NCBI RefSeq assembly: GCF_014638095.1
Contig: NZ_BMFH01000001.1
Coordinates: 1,373,227 to 1,437,226, forward strand
Direction of reading: 5' to 3'
Length of the DNA stretch: 64,000 nt
Source: Muriicola marianensis
GTDB taxonomy: Bacteria; Bacteroidota; Bacteroidia; Flavobacteriales; Flavobacteriaceae
Made by a program: the position numbers and the translations under genes. This document shows, piece after piece, positions 34,944 to 43,304 of this stretch (its first letter is position 1; each line of letters opens with the position of its first letter). Under the pieces are notes generated by a model. The model was not told where the DNA came from and searched no databases. It was given only the letters and a program-made list of their open reading frames with translations.

Positions 34944-36178
34944 TGCTGTTTCTTCATCATTGGGTTCGCATCTACCAGGTTATCCGGGGTAAAGACAGGA
35001 GATACTTTTTCTGAAAAGTCGATGATATCCATAAAAAGGCTGCGCAGTAAAATAATGGTCTCCGGTGTTCGATTCACAATATAGGAAAACAGTTTTACCG
35101 GGCGATAGGGCACATCCCCTACCCCGTCCTTATCCAGGTCATAGCCTGTGTATTCACTCCAGTAATTCCCGTCGAATATATTGTCGTTCATCTTGCTATT
35201 GTATGAAATATCAAAGGAGTTGTAGAGGAAGTTGTTCCTGCTGAAGGTATTCGTGTAACAGGCCCCCAGGACTTTCACGGCCCAGCCGTTCTTGATAAAG
35301 TCATTGTCTGAATAGACCACCCTGTTGGATCCGTCTATATTGATGCCAATCGTATTTTCCTCAAAGGTATTCCCGCTGATCTCCGCATCGTTGATCTCCT
35401 TGAGTAACAAGCCGAAGGACGCACTGCCCCAGTTCTTGCGAAAGGTATTCCCGACCATCCGGATATTCCTCGAGAACATGACGGCTACCCCAGCCCCGTT
35501 ATCCTCGAAGGTATTCCCTGTATAAATGTCGTTGTTTGAAAACATAAAGTGCAGGCCGTACCTGAGGTTTTTGGTGCTGACATTATCAGCGATCCTGACC
35601 TCATCGGCAAACTCTAGGTAGATCCCATCCCTCACACCCTGTACGTGATTACCTTCTACATCCACATGTTTGGAATACCAGAGCTGAATCCCATTGCCCG
35701 AATTGTATTCATCAGTAGCATCTCCAAGGATCCTGTTGTTCACGACCACGCCGTGGTCGGATCTTTCCAGGTAGATTCCGAAAAAGAGGTTCTCGAGGGT
35801 CACGTTCTGGATGCGGTAATGCCGACTTTTAACCACACGAATGGCTGCCCAGTCGGTCATATAGCTGGTGCCTACATTCCTGATCGTCAGCCCGTCAACG
35901 GTTACACTGTCGGAAACGATCCTGAGGATCTCCCCCCTGTCTTCCCCATCTATTACAGATCCGGGTTCACCCTGGAGGATTAGGGGTTTGTTTACCACGA
36001 TATTGAATTCTTTATAAATTCCCTCACGGATCAGCAGGGTATCCCCCTTCATCCCAGCCTCTATTCCGTCTTTCAATGTTTTCACCTCACAAGTGGGACA
36101 GATTTCAATACGCCCGGGATTTTGAGCGAACACAGAAGTCGCAAATGAGAAAATCAGAAAGTAGAAGGTGGCCTTCAT
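34940..36178 (-). CDS. nosD: Periplasmic copper-maturation protein NosD
   Basis: A 412-residue protein with signal peptide (MKATFYFLIFSFATSVFAQ) and a right-handed parallel beta-helix made of CASH-type repeats (NRILGDATDEYNSGNGIQLW, NVSTKNLRYGLHFMFSNNDIY, NTFEENTIGINIDGS). The conserved ending NYWSEYTGYDLDKDGVGDVPYRPV is a NosD hallmark. It delivers copper or sulfur for CuZ formation with NosFY and NosL. Confidence 0.93.
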   Translation of the reverse strand: MKATFYFLIFSFATSVFAQNPGRIEICPTCEVKTLKDGIEAGMKGDTLLIREGIYKEFNIVVNKPLILQGEPGSVIDGEDRGEILRIVSDSVTVDGLTIRNVGTSYMTDWAAIRVVKSRHYRIQNVTLENLFFGIYLERSDHGVVVNNRILGDATDEYNSGNGIQLWYSKHVDVEGNHVQGVRDGIYLEFADEVRIADNVSTKNLRYGLHFMFSNNDIYTGNTFEDNGAGVAVMFSRNIRMVGNTFRKNWGSASFGLLLKEINDAEISGNTFEENTIGINIDGSNRVVYSDNDFIKNGWAVKVLGACYTNTFSRNNFLYNSFDISYNSKMNDNIFDGNYWSEYTGYDLDKDGVGDVPYRPVKLFSYIVNRTPETIILLRSLFMDIIDFSEKVSPVFTPDNLVDANPMMKKQQ

Positions 36179-36192
36179 CCGTTCTTTATCAA

Positions 36193-36627
36193 TTATTCAA
36201 GGTATTTCTTTTGAAGTTCGGCCCAGCTTAACAGGATCCCGGTATTGGCTTCCCGCACCCTTTCTGCATCCACCTGATTCTCAAACGCCGAGAGGAAGGC
36301 TCCCATCGGACTCGGAATGTCCTCACTGATCAGGTAGGTGGCTTCCTGAGCGCTGACTAGCTTCCCGGGGGTCACATAATCATTTACCAGAAACAGGGCG
36401 ATCTCAGAAATATCCTCTTTGTTTAACTGATTCATCATGCACTCTACTGCATCAAATTTGAACACCTTGCCCTTGGAGGTTACAAATTCTGCGGCGTGCT
36501 GCCTGTCTACAATGGTCATGCTGCAAAAATGGCAACCGTCCATCCCGTACTGAATGGGTTCAGGCTTGATCTCACAGGAGGTCAATAAGATCAGAAAACT
36601 TAGGAATAGGTATCTGAGTATTTTCAT
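36193..36627 (-). CDS. nosL: Copper-binding lipoprotein NosL
   Basis: A 144-residue lipoprotein (lipobox LLTSC, Cys18) with the NosL metal site GCHFCSMTIVDRQHAAEFVT (C32, C35, M37), a Cu(I) chaperone for NosZ. The rest is the two-lobed NosL fold ending ILLSWAELQKKYLE. Between the unnamed membrane protein and nosD, as expected. Confidence 0.93.
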   Translation of the reverse strand: MKILRYLFLSFLILLTSCEIKPEPIQYGMDGCHFCSMTIVDRQHAAEFVTSKGKVFKFDAVECMMNQLNKEDISEIALFLVNDYVTPGKLVSAQEATYLISEDIPSPMGAFLSAFENQVDAERVREANTGILLSWAELQKKYLE

Positions 36628-36639
36628 TTCTTCTCAAGT

Positions 36640-37263
36640 TCAGGTGAACAATCGTTTCGATCTCTGGTGTTTCCGCCCGAGGAAAAAGGCAACAACCGTC
36701 AGCATCATCCCTGTGAACATGAACCAGGCTCCTGTTGCAGGCAGGGAGGTGACATCGAAATTCAGCATCTTCGTATGCCCAAACAGGGGTGGCTTATAAG
36801 TCATGGGCGTACCGTCCGGATTGGCGAGCTTCATAATGGCATTGGGATCCAGATTGGTTCCATAATCTACCATCCAGGCGTTGAAGTCATACATCCCCAG
36901 TACCCCCAGGACAGACATGATGAGGAACCAGCCCAGGAACCATGGGTATTTCAGCTTACCGATTAATGCCAGCAAGCCGATCAGGGATCCCAAAAATACC
37001 ATGACACCTATGATGATCGGAAAGGTACTGAATTCCCACATGTCTTCAGGTTTGGGAAGTGTCTTCATCCCTATATAGTGGTTCAGGCCATCGATATTCT
37101 GGATATCGAATTCATTGACGTCCCTGATCCCGTCTATGTGGATATGGATCCCCAGAGGATCGGGATATTGGGGCGCCCCGAGCATGATTGTCCACAATGG
37201 AAAGACATACAATCCGACCAGGAACAAAGGACCCAGGATCATCAGTATACTCGCTTTTTTCAT
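36640..37263 (-). CDS. Unnamed nos-operon membrane protein
   Basis: A 207-residue protein with four membrane helices: residues about 5-25, 82-102, 107-127 and 178-198. Between the first two lies a periplasmic loop (PQYPDPLGIHIHIDGIRDVNEFDIQNIDGLNHYIGMKTL) rich in His and Met (HIHI, HYIGM), and a second loop carries GHTKM. These His/Met residues could bind copper. It is not NosR or a known Nos protein; location between nosZ and nosL argues for a role in NosZ maturation or electron supply. Confidence 0.8.
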   Translation of the reverse strand: MKKASILMILGPLFLVGLYVFPLWTIMLGAPQYPDPLGIHIHIDGIRDVNEFDIQNIDGLNHYIGMKTLPKPEDMWEFSTFPIIIGVMVFLGSLIGLLALIGKLKYPWFLGWFLIMSVLGVLGMYDFNAWMVDYGTNLDPNAIMKLANPDGTPMTYKPPLFGHTKMLNFDVTSLPATGAWFMFTGMMLTVVAFFLGRKHQRSKRLFT

Positions 37264-37298
37264 GATCTTATTGCATTTGAAAGATTCTTTTACCCAGC

Positions 37299-37334
37299 AA
37301 AAAAGCGGGCAGGCTTACGCTTCTACCCGCTTTT
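37299..37334 (-). terminator. Terminator between nosZ and the downstream nos maturation genes
   Basis: On the minus strand AAAAGCGGG pairs with CCCGCTTTT around a 16-base region that itself can pair (GAAGCGTAAGC), followed by six T. It lies 21 bp after the nosZ stop. It probably attenuates, giving more nosZ than nosLDFY mRNA. Confidence 0.7.
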
Positions 37335-37354
37335 CAACTCATGGGAAATCAATA

Positions 37355-39307
37355 TTATTCACCCAGTGACCAGGACAATTCCACATTGGAATTAGCCGGA
37401 GATACGCGAACATATCCCTGCATTTCCTGGTGCAGAGCCGAACAGAAGTCGGTGCAATAGAATGGCCATACCCCTACTTGTTTGGGTTCCCAAAGCGTGG
37501 TCTTGGTCTGGCCCGGCATCACCAGGATCTCAGAGGTATTTTGCCCGATGATCGAAAAACCATGGGGGACATCAAAGTCCTGTTCGTGGTTGGTAATATG
37601 GAAATACACCTTATCCCCTACCTTGATACCCTCTATATTATCAGGAGTGAAGTGGCTTCGGATGGTCGACATATAGACATGTACCTCGTTTCCACTGCGC
37701 TCTACTCTTGCCTGATCCGGACTCGGGGTGACGTATGCGTGCTTGTTCTCGTCTAACCGGTAAATTTTCTTGGATCTTGGCTCCAGCAACTCAGCAGGAC
37801 AACCCGCAGCATAGTGGGGTTCCCCGTGGGTTGGGAAGTCGTACAGCAACTCCATCTTTTCACCGGAAATATCATAGATCTGGGCAGAGTGCTCCATTTC
37901 CGGACCTGTTGGCAGGTAGCGGTCCTTGGTGATCTTATTCATGGCCACCAGATACTTGGCAAAAGGTTTCCTTGAATTTCCTCCCGGGATCATCAGGTGT
38001 CCCACGGAGTAATAAGTGGGTTTCCTGTCGAGTACTTCCCAGGTACCCACATTCCATTTCACAACTTCGGAAGAGATGAAGAAGGTGGTATAAGCGTTAC
38101 CTCTGTCGTCAAATTCGGTGTGTAATGGGCCTAATCCTCCACTTTTTACGGTTCCTGCAAGTACCTCTTCGAACTTGAGAATAGGAATTCCATAGGCCTC
38201 TCCGTCAAATTTTTCACCTTCTATCGCTGCCATCATCTTATCAAAGGAATGTACAGTTATATCGGCAGACAACTTACCGCTACCAATGATATACTGACCT
38301 GTGGGATCCACGTCACATCCGTGAGGGGATTTTGGAGTGGGAAGCAGGTAAATCGCTCCGGGTACTTCTGTTGGATCAACGGTAATGACCTCTTTTTTCA
38401 TCGTAGAGGTACCTGTATGGGTGTGTTCATCGTAGACGTTATGGGCGTAATTGGCAGCCATCTTTGTACCGCCGCCGTTCTTCACATACTCTTCTATCTT
38501 CATCCAGTTCACAGCGGCAATAAAATCCTTGTCATTCTGTGAAGCCATAACTTCCAGGAGGGAATTGGCCTCTTCGGTATTATAGGTGGAGAAGAAGAAC
38601 CAACCGTGAGATTTAGCTCTTCCCGGACGAGAAAGGTCATAATTGAATCCGGGCATCAGAACCTGAAATTCAAGGTTGAGACGGCCATTATCAGGAGCCA
38701 CACTCACAAAGGAAAGGGCTCCCTTGAAGTTGCCTTTGTACTCATTGATCGGCATATCTCGTTGTGGAACTGGTACTGAAAAACGGGTTCCCGCCACGAC
38801 ATACTCTGTATTCTCAGTGATAAAGGAAGAACTGTGGTTCCCTGCACTATTGGGGATCTCGATGATCTCCTCGGTCTCAAAAGTGCTCAGGCTCACCCGG
38901 GCCAGACGGGGCGTATTGTTTCCGTTTACAAAGATCCAGCGACCATCGAGTTCTCCATTGGTCTGGGAGATATCAGGGTGGTGCAGGTCATCCCAGGGCA
39001 CAAAACCAAAGGAGGTGTTGAGCATGGGCTTGGTCTCTTCAGAATAGCCATATCCGGAAGTTGGGAACTGCGAGAAAACGGGGATTTCTTTGAACATACG
39101 TCCGGAAGGTAATCCGTATACTGTTAGGTTACCACTATAACCCCCGGACAGGAAGGCGTAATAGGTATCCCTTTCACCGGGCGCGACGTACACCTTTTCG
39201 GCCGCACTGGAGGATAAGGCCCCATTTGATTTGCCCGAGTCGTTACAGCCGATGAAGACCATCGCCAGTCCGAGCAATCCAAGTATTGAATATCTGACTT
39301 TTTTCAT
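37355..39307 (-). CDS. nosZ: Nitrous-oxide reductase NosZ, clade II (Sec-exported lipoprotein form)
   Basis: A 650-residue copper enzyme reducing N2O to N2. The N-terminus is a Sec-type lipoprotein signal (LAMVFIGC, Cys21), not a twin-arginine leader, which is the clade II hallmark. The seven-bladed propeller holds CuZ histidines (AYGIPILKFEEV and LHTEFDDRGNAY regions, ISPHGCDVDP-type motif KSPHGCDVDPTGQYI). The C-terminal cupredoxin carries CuA ligands in CTDFCSALHQEM (C618, C622, H626, M629). No nitrite or nitric-oxide reductase genes are in the window, so this may be a non-denitrifying N2O reducer. Confidence 0.96.
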   Translation of the reverse strand: MKKVRYSILGLLGLAMVFIGCNDSGKSNGALSSSAAEKVYVAPGERDTYYAFLSGGYSGNLTVYGLPSGRMFKEIPVFSQFPTSGYGYSEETKPMLNTSFGFVPWDDLHHPDISQTNGELDGRWIFVNGNNTPRLARVSLSTFETEEIIEIPNSAGNHSSSFITENTEYVVAGTRFSVPVPQRDMPINEYKGNFKGALSFVSVAPDNGRLNLEFQVLMPGFNYDLSRPGRAKSHGWFFFSTYNTEEANSLLEVMASQNDKDFIAAVNWMKIEEYVKNGGGTKMAANYAHNVYDEHTHTGTSTMKKEVITVDPTEVPGAIYLLPTPKSPHGCDVDPTGQYIIGSGKLSADITVHSFDKMMAAIEGEKFDGEAYGIPILKFEEVLAGTVKSGGLGPLHTEFDDRGNAYTTFFISSEVVKWNVGTWEVLDRKPTYYSVGHLMIPGGNSRKPFAKYLVAMNKITKDRYLPTGPEMEHSAQIYDISGEKMELLYDFPTHGEPHYAAGCPAELLEPRSKKIYRLDENKHAYVTPSPDQARVERSGNEVHVYMSTIRSHFTPDNIEGIKVGDKVYFHITNHEQDFDVPHGFSIIGQNTSEILVMPGQTKTTLWEPKQVGVWPFYCTDFCSALHQEMQGYVRVSPANSNVELSWSLGE

Positions 39308-39340
39308 TGTATTTGATTTAATTGATTCATGGTTTCTTTA

Positions 39341-39922
39341 TTATTCTGAAGGAGGCAACATTACCTTGTCTACGACATGGACAATTCCGTTCCCAGCTTC
39401 AATACTGGCAACGATCTTTGCACCGCCTACATAGACTTCACCGTCTTTCACTTCGATACCTACACTTTGGTCGTTGGCCTGCCCCAGCTTTTTGAATTTC
39501 ATCAGGAAATCCTTGCTATAGTTACCAGGTGTAACATGGAATTTGAGGATGTTGGCCAGGGCATCTTTGTTTTCCGGTTTCAAAAGGTCTTCAACGGTTC
39601 CGGCAGGCAGGGCGTCAAAAGCTGCGTTGGTTGGTGCGAATACCATTAATGGTCCCGCGTTTACCAGCGCATTTTCCAGGTCAGCTGCCTGAACCGCGGC
39701 TACCAGAGTGGTGTGGTCCGGCGAACCGATAGCAATCTGAAGCACGTTGGGAACAGATTCATCATCTTCGATAAAGGCCTGTCCCTGTTCTTTGGCTTCA
39801 GAGGTGGTCGCCGAGGGAGAAGCGGTGTCTCCCGAGGTCTTTCCTTCATTCTTGCAAGCCGTAAAAGCTACCAGAACCAGGAAGGATACCAGTATCAGTT
39901 TTAAAATGTTGGAAGTTTTCAT
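39341..39922 (-). CDS. Fasciclin (FAS1) domain lipoprotein in the nos operon
   Basis: A 193-residue protein: lipoprotein signal with lipobox AFTAC (Cys23), a Ser/Thr/Glu linker to about residue 55, then one FAS1 domain (NVLQIAIGSPDHTTLVAAVQAADLENAL, LMVFAPTNAAFDALPAGTVEDLL, LKFHVTPGNYSKDFLMK, GNGIVHVVDKVMLPP). FAS1 domains mediate adhesion or protein contacts. It stands between the cytochrome c gene (12 bp) and nosZ (33 bp), so it is cotranscribed; a periplasmic docking role is an inference. Confidence 0.9.
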   Translation of the reverse strand: MKTSNILKLILVSFLVLVAFTACKNEGKTSGDTASPSATTSEAKEQGQAFIEDDESVPNVLQIAIGSPDHTTLVAAVQAADLENALVNAGPLMVFAPTNAAFDALPAGTVEDLLKPENKDALANILKFHVTPGNYSKDFLMKFKKLGQANDQSVGIEVKDGEVYVGGAKIVASIEAGNGIVHVVDKVMLPPSE

Positions 39923-39933
39923 AGGAATGTATC

Positions 39934-40437
39934 TTAAAGGGTTCTGAAATATTCTAGGATAGCACGGGCCTGTTCCTCGGTCAGATTCTGATTGGCCATG
40001 GCCGCTCCGTTAAACTCAACCAGGAGGTCTTTAGCGCAGCGGTCCTGCTCTACCATCAATTGTGGGTCCAGTATCATATTCATGATCCATTCAGGGCTGC
40101 GCCTTTCCATGATGCCTTTTGGGCTTGGGCCGATAAACCGCTTGTCTATCTTGTGACAGGCCGTGCAATTGGTCTTGAAGATAGCTTCGCCTTGGGCGAC
40201 CATCTCGGTATTGATCTCAGGGTCCAGGGTAAGCTCTTTGATAGGCCCCACCCCTTTTTCATCCAGGGTGATTCGCTGGGAAGCAGGTACCTCATTGGTG
40301 GTCGCAGGTGTTTCTGTATTGACCTCAGAGGATTTGCTCCTTTCGACGCTGAATCCTTCTTTTTTTTCTTCTTTGTCCCCACAAGCGAACAGTAGCAGGG
40401 AGCATAATAAAACAATAGATCTTACAATGATTTTCAT
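39934..40437 (-). CDS. Mono-heme c-type cytochrome lipoprotein of the nos operon
   Basis: A 167-residue lipoprotein (lipobox LLFAC, Cys19) with a disordered linker (about 22-70) and one cytochrome c domain: heme site CTACH (C91, C94, H95), a GPSPKGIMERRSPEWIMNMILDPQLMVEQD region with candidate Met ligands, and the closing helix LTEEQARAILEYFRTL. As the first gene of the nos operon it is the likely electron donor to NosZ. Transcribed from the shared Fnr-type promoter region. Confidence 0.92.
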   Translation of the reverse strand: MKIIVRSIVLLCSLLLFACGDKEEKKEGFSVERSKSSEVNTETPATTNEVPASQRITLDEKGVGPIKELTLDPEINTEMVAQGEAIFKTNCTACHKIDKRFIGPSPKGIMERRSPEWIMNMILDPQLMVEQDRCAKDLLVEFNGAAMANQNLTEEQARAILEYFRTL

Positions 40438-40461
40438 GGATTTACGGATTAATTTTCGGGG

Positions 40462-40506
40462 CTAAATTAGGGGTGGAGGAAGGGATAAAGTATGATAAAT
40501 ATCATA
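40462..40506 (-). promoter_or_regulatory. Fnr-type dyad and -7 element of the nos operon
   Basis: TATGATAAATATCATA at 40491-40506 is the best dyad in the window, with perfect half-sites TATGAT/ATCATA (centre 40498.5). The minus-strand -7-like element TAATTTAG is at 40469-40462, again 29.5 bp from the centre. Predicted start near 40456, 19 nt before the cytochrome c ATG. Confidence 0.7.
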
Positions 40507-40510
40507 TTTC

Positions 40511-40535
40511 GGATAATAATATCCTTTTATATTTT
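40511..40535 (+). promoter_or_regulatory. Rrf2-gene promoter with a second inverted repeat
   Basis: The plus-strand -7-like element TATATTTT is at 40528-40535, also 29.5 bp from the same dyad centre (40498.5), so the one dyad can serve both directions. GGATAATAATATCC (40511-40524), a perfect inverted repeat GGATA-ATAA-TATCC, fills the spacer on the Rrf2 side only. It is a good candidate operator for autorepression by the Rrf2 protein. Confidence 0.5.
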
Positions 40536-40571
40536 TCCTGAATTTTTAAGTAATACCCTTACCTTTATCAC

Positions 40572-41009
40572 ATGCTGAGTAACTCCTCAAAATACGCCCT
40601 CACAGCCGTCCTTTACCTCGCAGCGCATACGGATGACCGTCAAAAAAAAATGGTGAAGGACCTGAGTGCCTCCACCAATATCCCAAAAGCCTATCTGGCT
40701 AAACTGTTGCAACAACTTTCGAGACATAACATAATTTCAGCCACCAAAGGACCAAAGGGAGGGTATTACCTCACGGAAGAGAACAGAAACCTGCCGGTCT
40801 ACAGCCTTATAGAGGTGATCGACGGCACGCAGCGGATGGAATCCTGTGTACTGGGAATTGAAGAATGTAATGCAGAACGGCCCTGTCCCCTTCACGACCA
40901 TGTGTATCCGGCTCGAGATGCATTTCTGGGGACATTGAAGAAAATGACGATCGGAGACCTGTCACGGGACCTGAAGAACGGGAGTTCTTTTTTAACCGCG
41001 CAGCAATAG
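40572..41009 (+). CDS. Rrf2-family Fe-S transcription regulator
   Basis: A 145-residue Rrf2 regulator: winged HTH in residues 1-70 (LSNSSKYALTAVLYLAAH, IPKAYLAKLLQQLSRHNIISATKGPKGGYYL) and the cluster-binding cysteines C92, C99 and C105 in ESCVLGIEECNAERPCPLHDH. This Cys triad is as in NsrR and IscR, which sense NO or Fe-S state. Divergent from the nos operon and sharing its control region, an NsrR-like NO-responsive role is plausible. No isc or suf genes are nearby, which makes an IscR role less likely. Confidence 0.88.
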   Translation: MLSNSSKYALTAVLYLAAHTDDRQKKMVKDLSASTNIPKAYLAKLLQQLSRHNIISATKGPKGGYYLTEENRNLPVYSLIEVIDGTQRMESCVLGIEECNAERPCPLHDHVYPARDAFLGTLKKMTIGDLSRDLKNGSSFLTAQQ

Positions 41010-41087
41010 AATCACATCCGACATATAACTAATTATGCCGGAATCAAATACTGGGTTCAACCCCCATGATCTTATTTACAGAAAATC

Positions 41088-41909
41088 CTAGATCTTAAAA
41101 GTGATCACAGGCACCTTGGAATGGTTAGTGATGTCTTCCCCTATACTGCCCATAAAGAAATGTGACAATCCCTTTCTGCCATGGGTGGGAATACCGATCA
41201 GGTCGGCATTGATACTCTCACTGAAATTCAGTACGCCCTTCTCCACACTGTAGTCATTGTAAATAGTCACTTCCTGTCCGGCACCTGCCATTTCCAGGTA
41301 TTTGTTGATCTTTTCATAGGCATCATTGGTGCTGAGAAAATCATCTCCCGGGGTATTGATATAGACCATGTGCAGTTTAGCCCCGAGCTTGGAGGCGAAG
41401 TCCCTTGCCTTTTGGAAAGCGCTCAGGCTTTCGCTCTTGAAGTTACAGGCAAAGACGAAGTTGTCTATCTTGAAACCCGGTAGTTCACTCTTTACGACCA
41501 GGACGGGTATCTCGGAATGCCTGACCACCTTCTCGGCGTTAGATCCCACAAAAATCTCCCTAAGACCGTCTGATCCGTGAGACCCCATGATGATCATATC
41601 GGCATTGTGTTTCTCCGCAATCTCATTCACCTCTCCAAAAACTTTAAAGTGCTTGATCACCGGAGTGAGCTTGATCCCTTTCAAATAGTCCTTATCCAGA
41701 AATTCGCTCAGCCTTTTCTCTGCGAGCTTCAGCAGGAAAACAGTTTGTTCCGGATGGAAGCCTTCTGAGGAGGTAATCATGGCCTCGTTCAATTCGAGCA
41801 TGTGCAGTACCAGGATCTCAGACTGTTGTTTTTTAGCAAGGGAGGCTGCTACTTTAAGGGCGTATTCTGATTGTTCTGAGAAATCGACAGGAACGATAAT
41901 AGTTTTCAT
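41088..41909 (-). CDS. Tandem universal stress protein (UspA family)
   Basis: A 273-residue protein with two Usp domains. The first starts MKTIIVPVDFSEQSEYALKVA and has the ATP motif GxxGx9GS in GSHGSDGLREIFVGSN, then IPVLVVK. The second (about 148-273) begins NFVFACNFKSESLSAFQKARDF and ends THGRKGLSHFFMGSIGEDITNHSKVPVITFKI, a shortened motif. It lies 17 bp after hemN on the same strand and is thus under the hemN Fnr-type promoter, giving a second stress protein in the same regulon. Confidence 0.9.
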   Translation of the reverse strand: MKTIIVPVDFSEQSEYALKVAASLAKKQQSEILVLHMLELNEAMITSSEGFHPEQTVFLLKLAEKRLSEFLDKDYLKGIKLTPVIKHFKVFGEVNEIAEKHNADMIIMGSHGSDGLREIFVGSNAEKVVRHSEIPVLVVKSELPGFKIDNFVFACNFKSESLSAFQKARDFASKLGAKLHMVYINTPGDDFLSTNDAYEKINKYLEMAGAGQEVTIYNDYSVEKGVLNFSESINADLIGIPTHGRKGLSHFFMGSIGEDITNHSKVPVITFKI

Positions 41910-41926
41910 GGATTAGGATTAAAGGG

Positions 41927-43288
41927 TTAAATCGTCATTGAAAATACTCTTTTTTCCGGAGCTTTTCTATGCAGTAACAGGTCAAATGCCATACAGACAT
42001 TCCGGATAAATGGACGCCCCGCTTCAGTAACGCGAAGAGTGGCATCATTAGTATCCACCAGTACGTCTAATTTCATCTCTTCCAGATGATCCAGGACGAG
42101 GTCGAGTTCGTCAAATTTCATGTAATCCTCTTCCCAGGATGTCTCCAGCCTGCACATCAAGTTAAGGATGTGGCGGCGGATTACCAAATCTTCCCTGTTG
42201 AGAATGTGCCCCCTGTAAATGGGGATGATCCCATTCTCAATCAGGTGCTGGTATTCCTCTATACTCTTGACATTCTGGGCAAATCCATACCAGCTGTCGC
42301 TGATACTTGAAGCTCCAAGCCCTATCATCAACTGGGTCTTTGAAGCCGTATAACCCATGAAATTACGATGCATTCTCTTCTCGGTGAAAGATTTGTACAG
42401 GCCATCCGACTGCAGTGCAAAATGATCCATACCAATCTCAAAGTAACCCGCCTCCGTCAGTCGTTTTTTTCCATATTCATATTGCATCCTCTTCGCTTCG
42501 GGAGAGGGCAGGTCCTCGTCTCTGAATCCTCTCTGTCCATTCCCTTTCATCCAGGGCACATGGGCATAACTGTAGAAGGCCAGCCTGTCTGGAAGCAATT
42601 CCAGGGTACGGGCCATGGTCTCCTCAATATCTTCAATCCTCTGGTGAGGCAGGCCAAAGATCAGGTCGTGCCCTACGGATGTATACCCTATTTCCCTTGA
42701 CCATTCAGTTACCTTTTTTACATTTTCAAAGGGCTGGACCCTCGAAATAGCTTTCTGTACCTTTAAACTGTAATCCTGTACCCCGTAACTCACCCTGCGG
42801 AAACCGAGGTCGTACAAGGTCTGCAAGTGTTCCCGGGTCGTATTGTTGGGGTGTCCTTCAAAGCTGAATTCACAATTTTTGTCGATCTCCGCGTTGCGAA
42901 AGAGGCCTTTTATCAGCACCCCCAGGTGTTCGGGTGAAAAGAAGGTGGGAGTTCCTCCCCCCAGGTGCAACTCCTTTATTTTGGGCTTGGAAGAGAATAG
43001 ATCGCAGTACAGTTGCCATTCCCTGAGAACAGATTTTATATAGGGGATCTCTACTTCATGCCTCTTGGTGATGCGTTTGTGACACCCGCAAAAAGTACAC
43101 ATGCTCTCACAATAGGGCAAGTGGATGTAAAGGCTTATACCCTCTTTGTCATTGCTCTCCTCAAAGCTCCTTTTCACGGATTCTTTCCAGGCCTTACCGG
43201 AAAATGTGTTGACATCCCAGTAAGGTACGGTGGGGTAACTGGTGTACCTCGGACCCTGAACATTGTACTTCTGGATCAGATTGCTCAT
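41927..43288 (-). CDS. hemN: Oxygen-independent coproporphyrinogen III oxidase
   Basis: A 453-residue radical SAM enzyme making protoporphyrinogen for heme without oxygen. The cluster motif is YIHLPYCESMCTFCGCHK (C60, C64, C67, plus C69), the genuine HemN form CxxxCxxC-x-C rather than the HemW form. LHLGGGTPTFF, ISYGVQDYS-like VSYGVQDYSLKVQKAISRVQPF and GHDLIFGLPHQ also fit. Heme supply under low oxygen matches the cbb3 and nos genes nearby. Confidence 0.95.
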   Translation of the reverse strand: MSNLIQKYNVQGPRYTSYPTVPYWDVNTFSGKAWKESVKRSFEESNDKEGISLYIHLPYCESMCTFCGCHKRITKRHEVEIPYIKSVLREWQLYCDLFSSKPKIKELHLGGGTPTFFSPEHLGVLIKGLFRNAEIDKNCEFSFEGHPNNTTREHLQTLYDLGFRRVSYGVQDYSLKVQKAISRVQPFENVKKVTEWSREIGYTSVGHDLIFGLPHQRIEDIEETMARTLELLPDRLAFYSYAHVPWMKGNGQRGFRDEDLPSPEAKRMQYEYGKKRLTEAGYFEIGMDHFALQSDGLYKSFTEKRMHRNFMGYTASKTQLMIGLGASSISDSWYGFAQNVKSIEEYQHLIENGIIPIYRGHILNREDLVIRRHILNLMCRLETSWEEDYMKFDELDLVLDHLEEMKLDVLVDTNDATLRVTEAGRPFIRNVCMAFDLLLHRKAPEKRVFSMTI

Positions 43289-43304
43289 AGAAATCGATTT
43301 CTTT

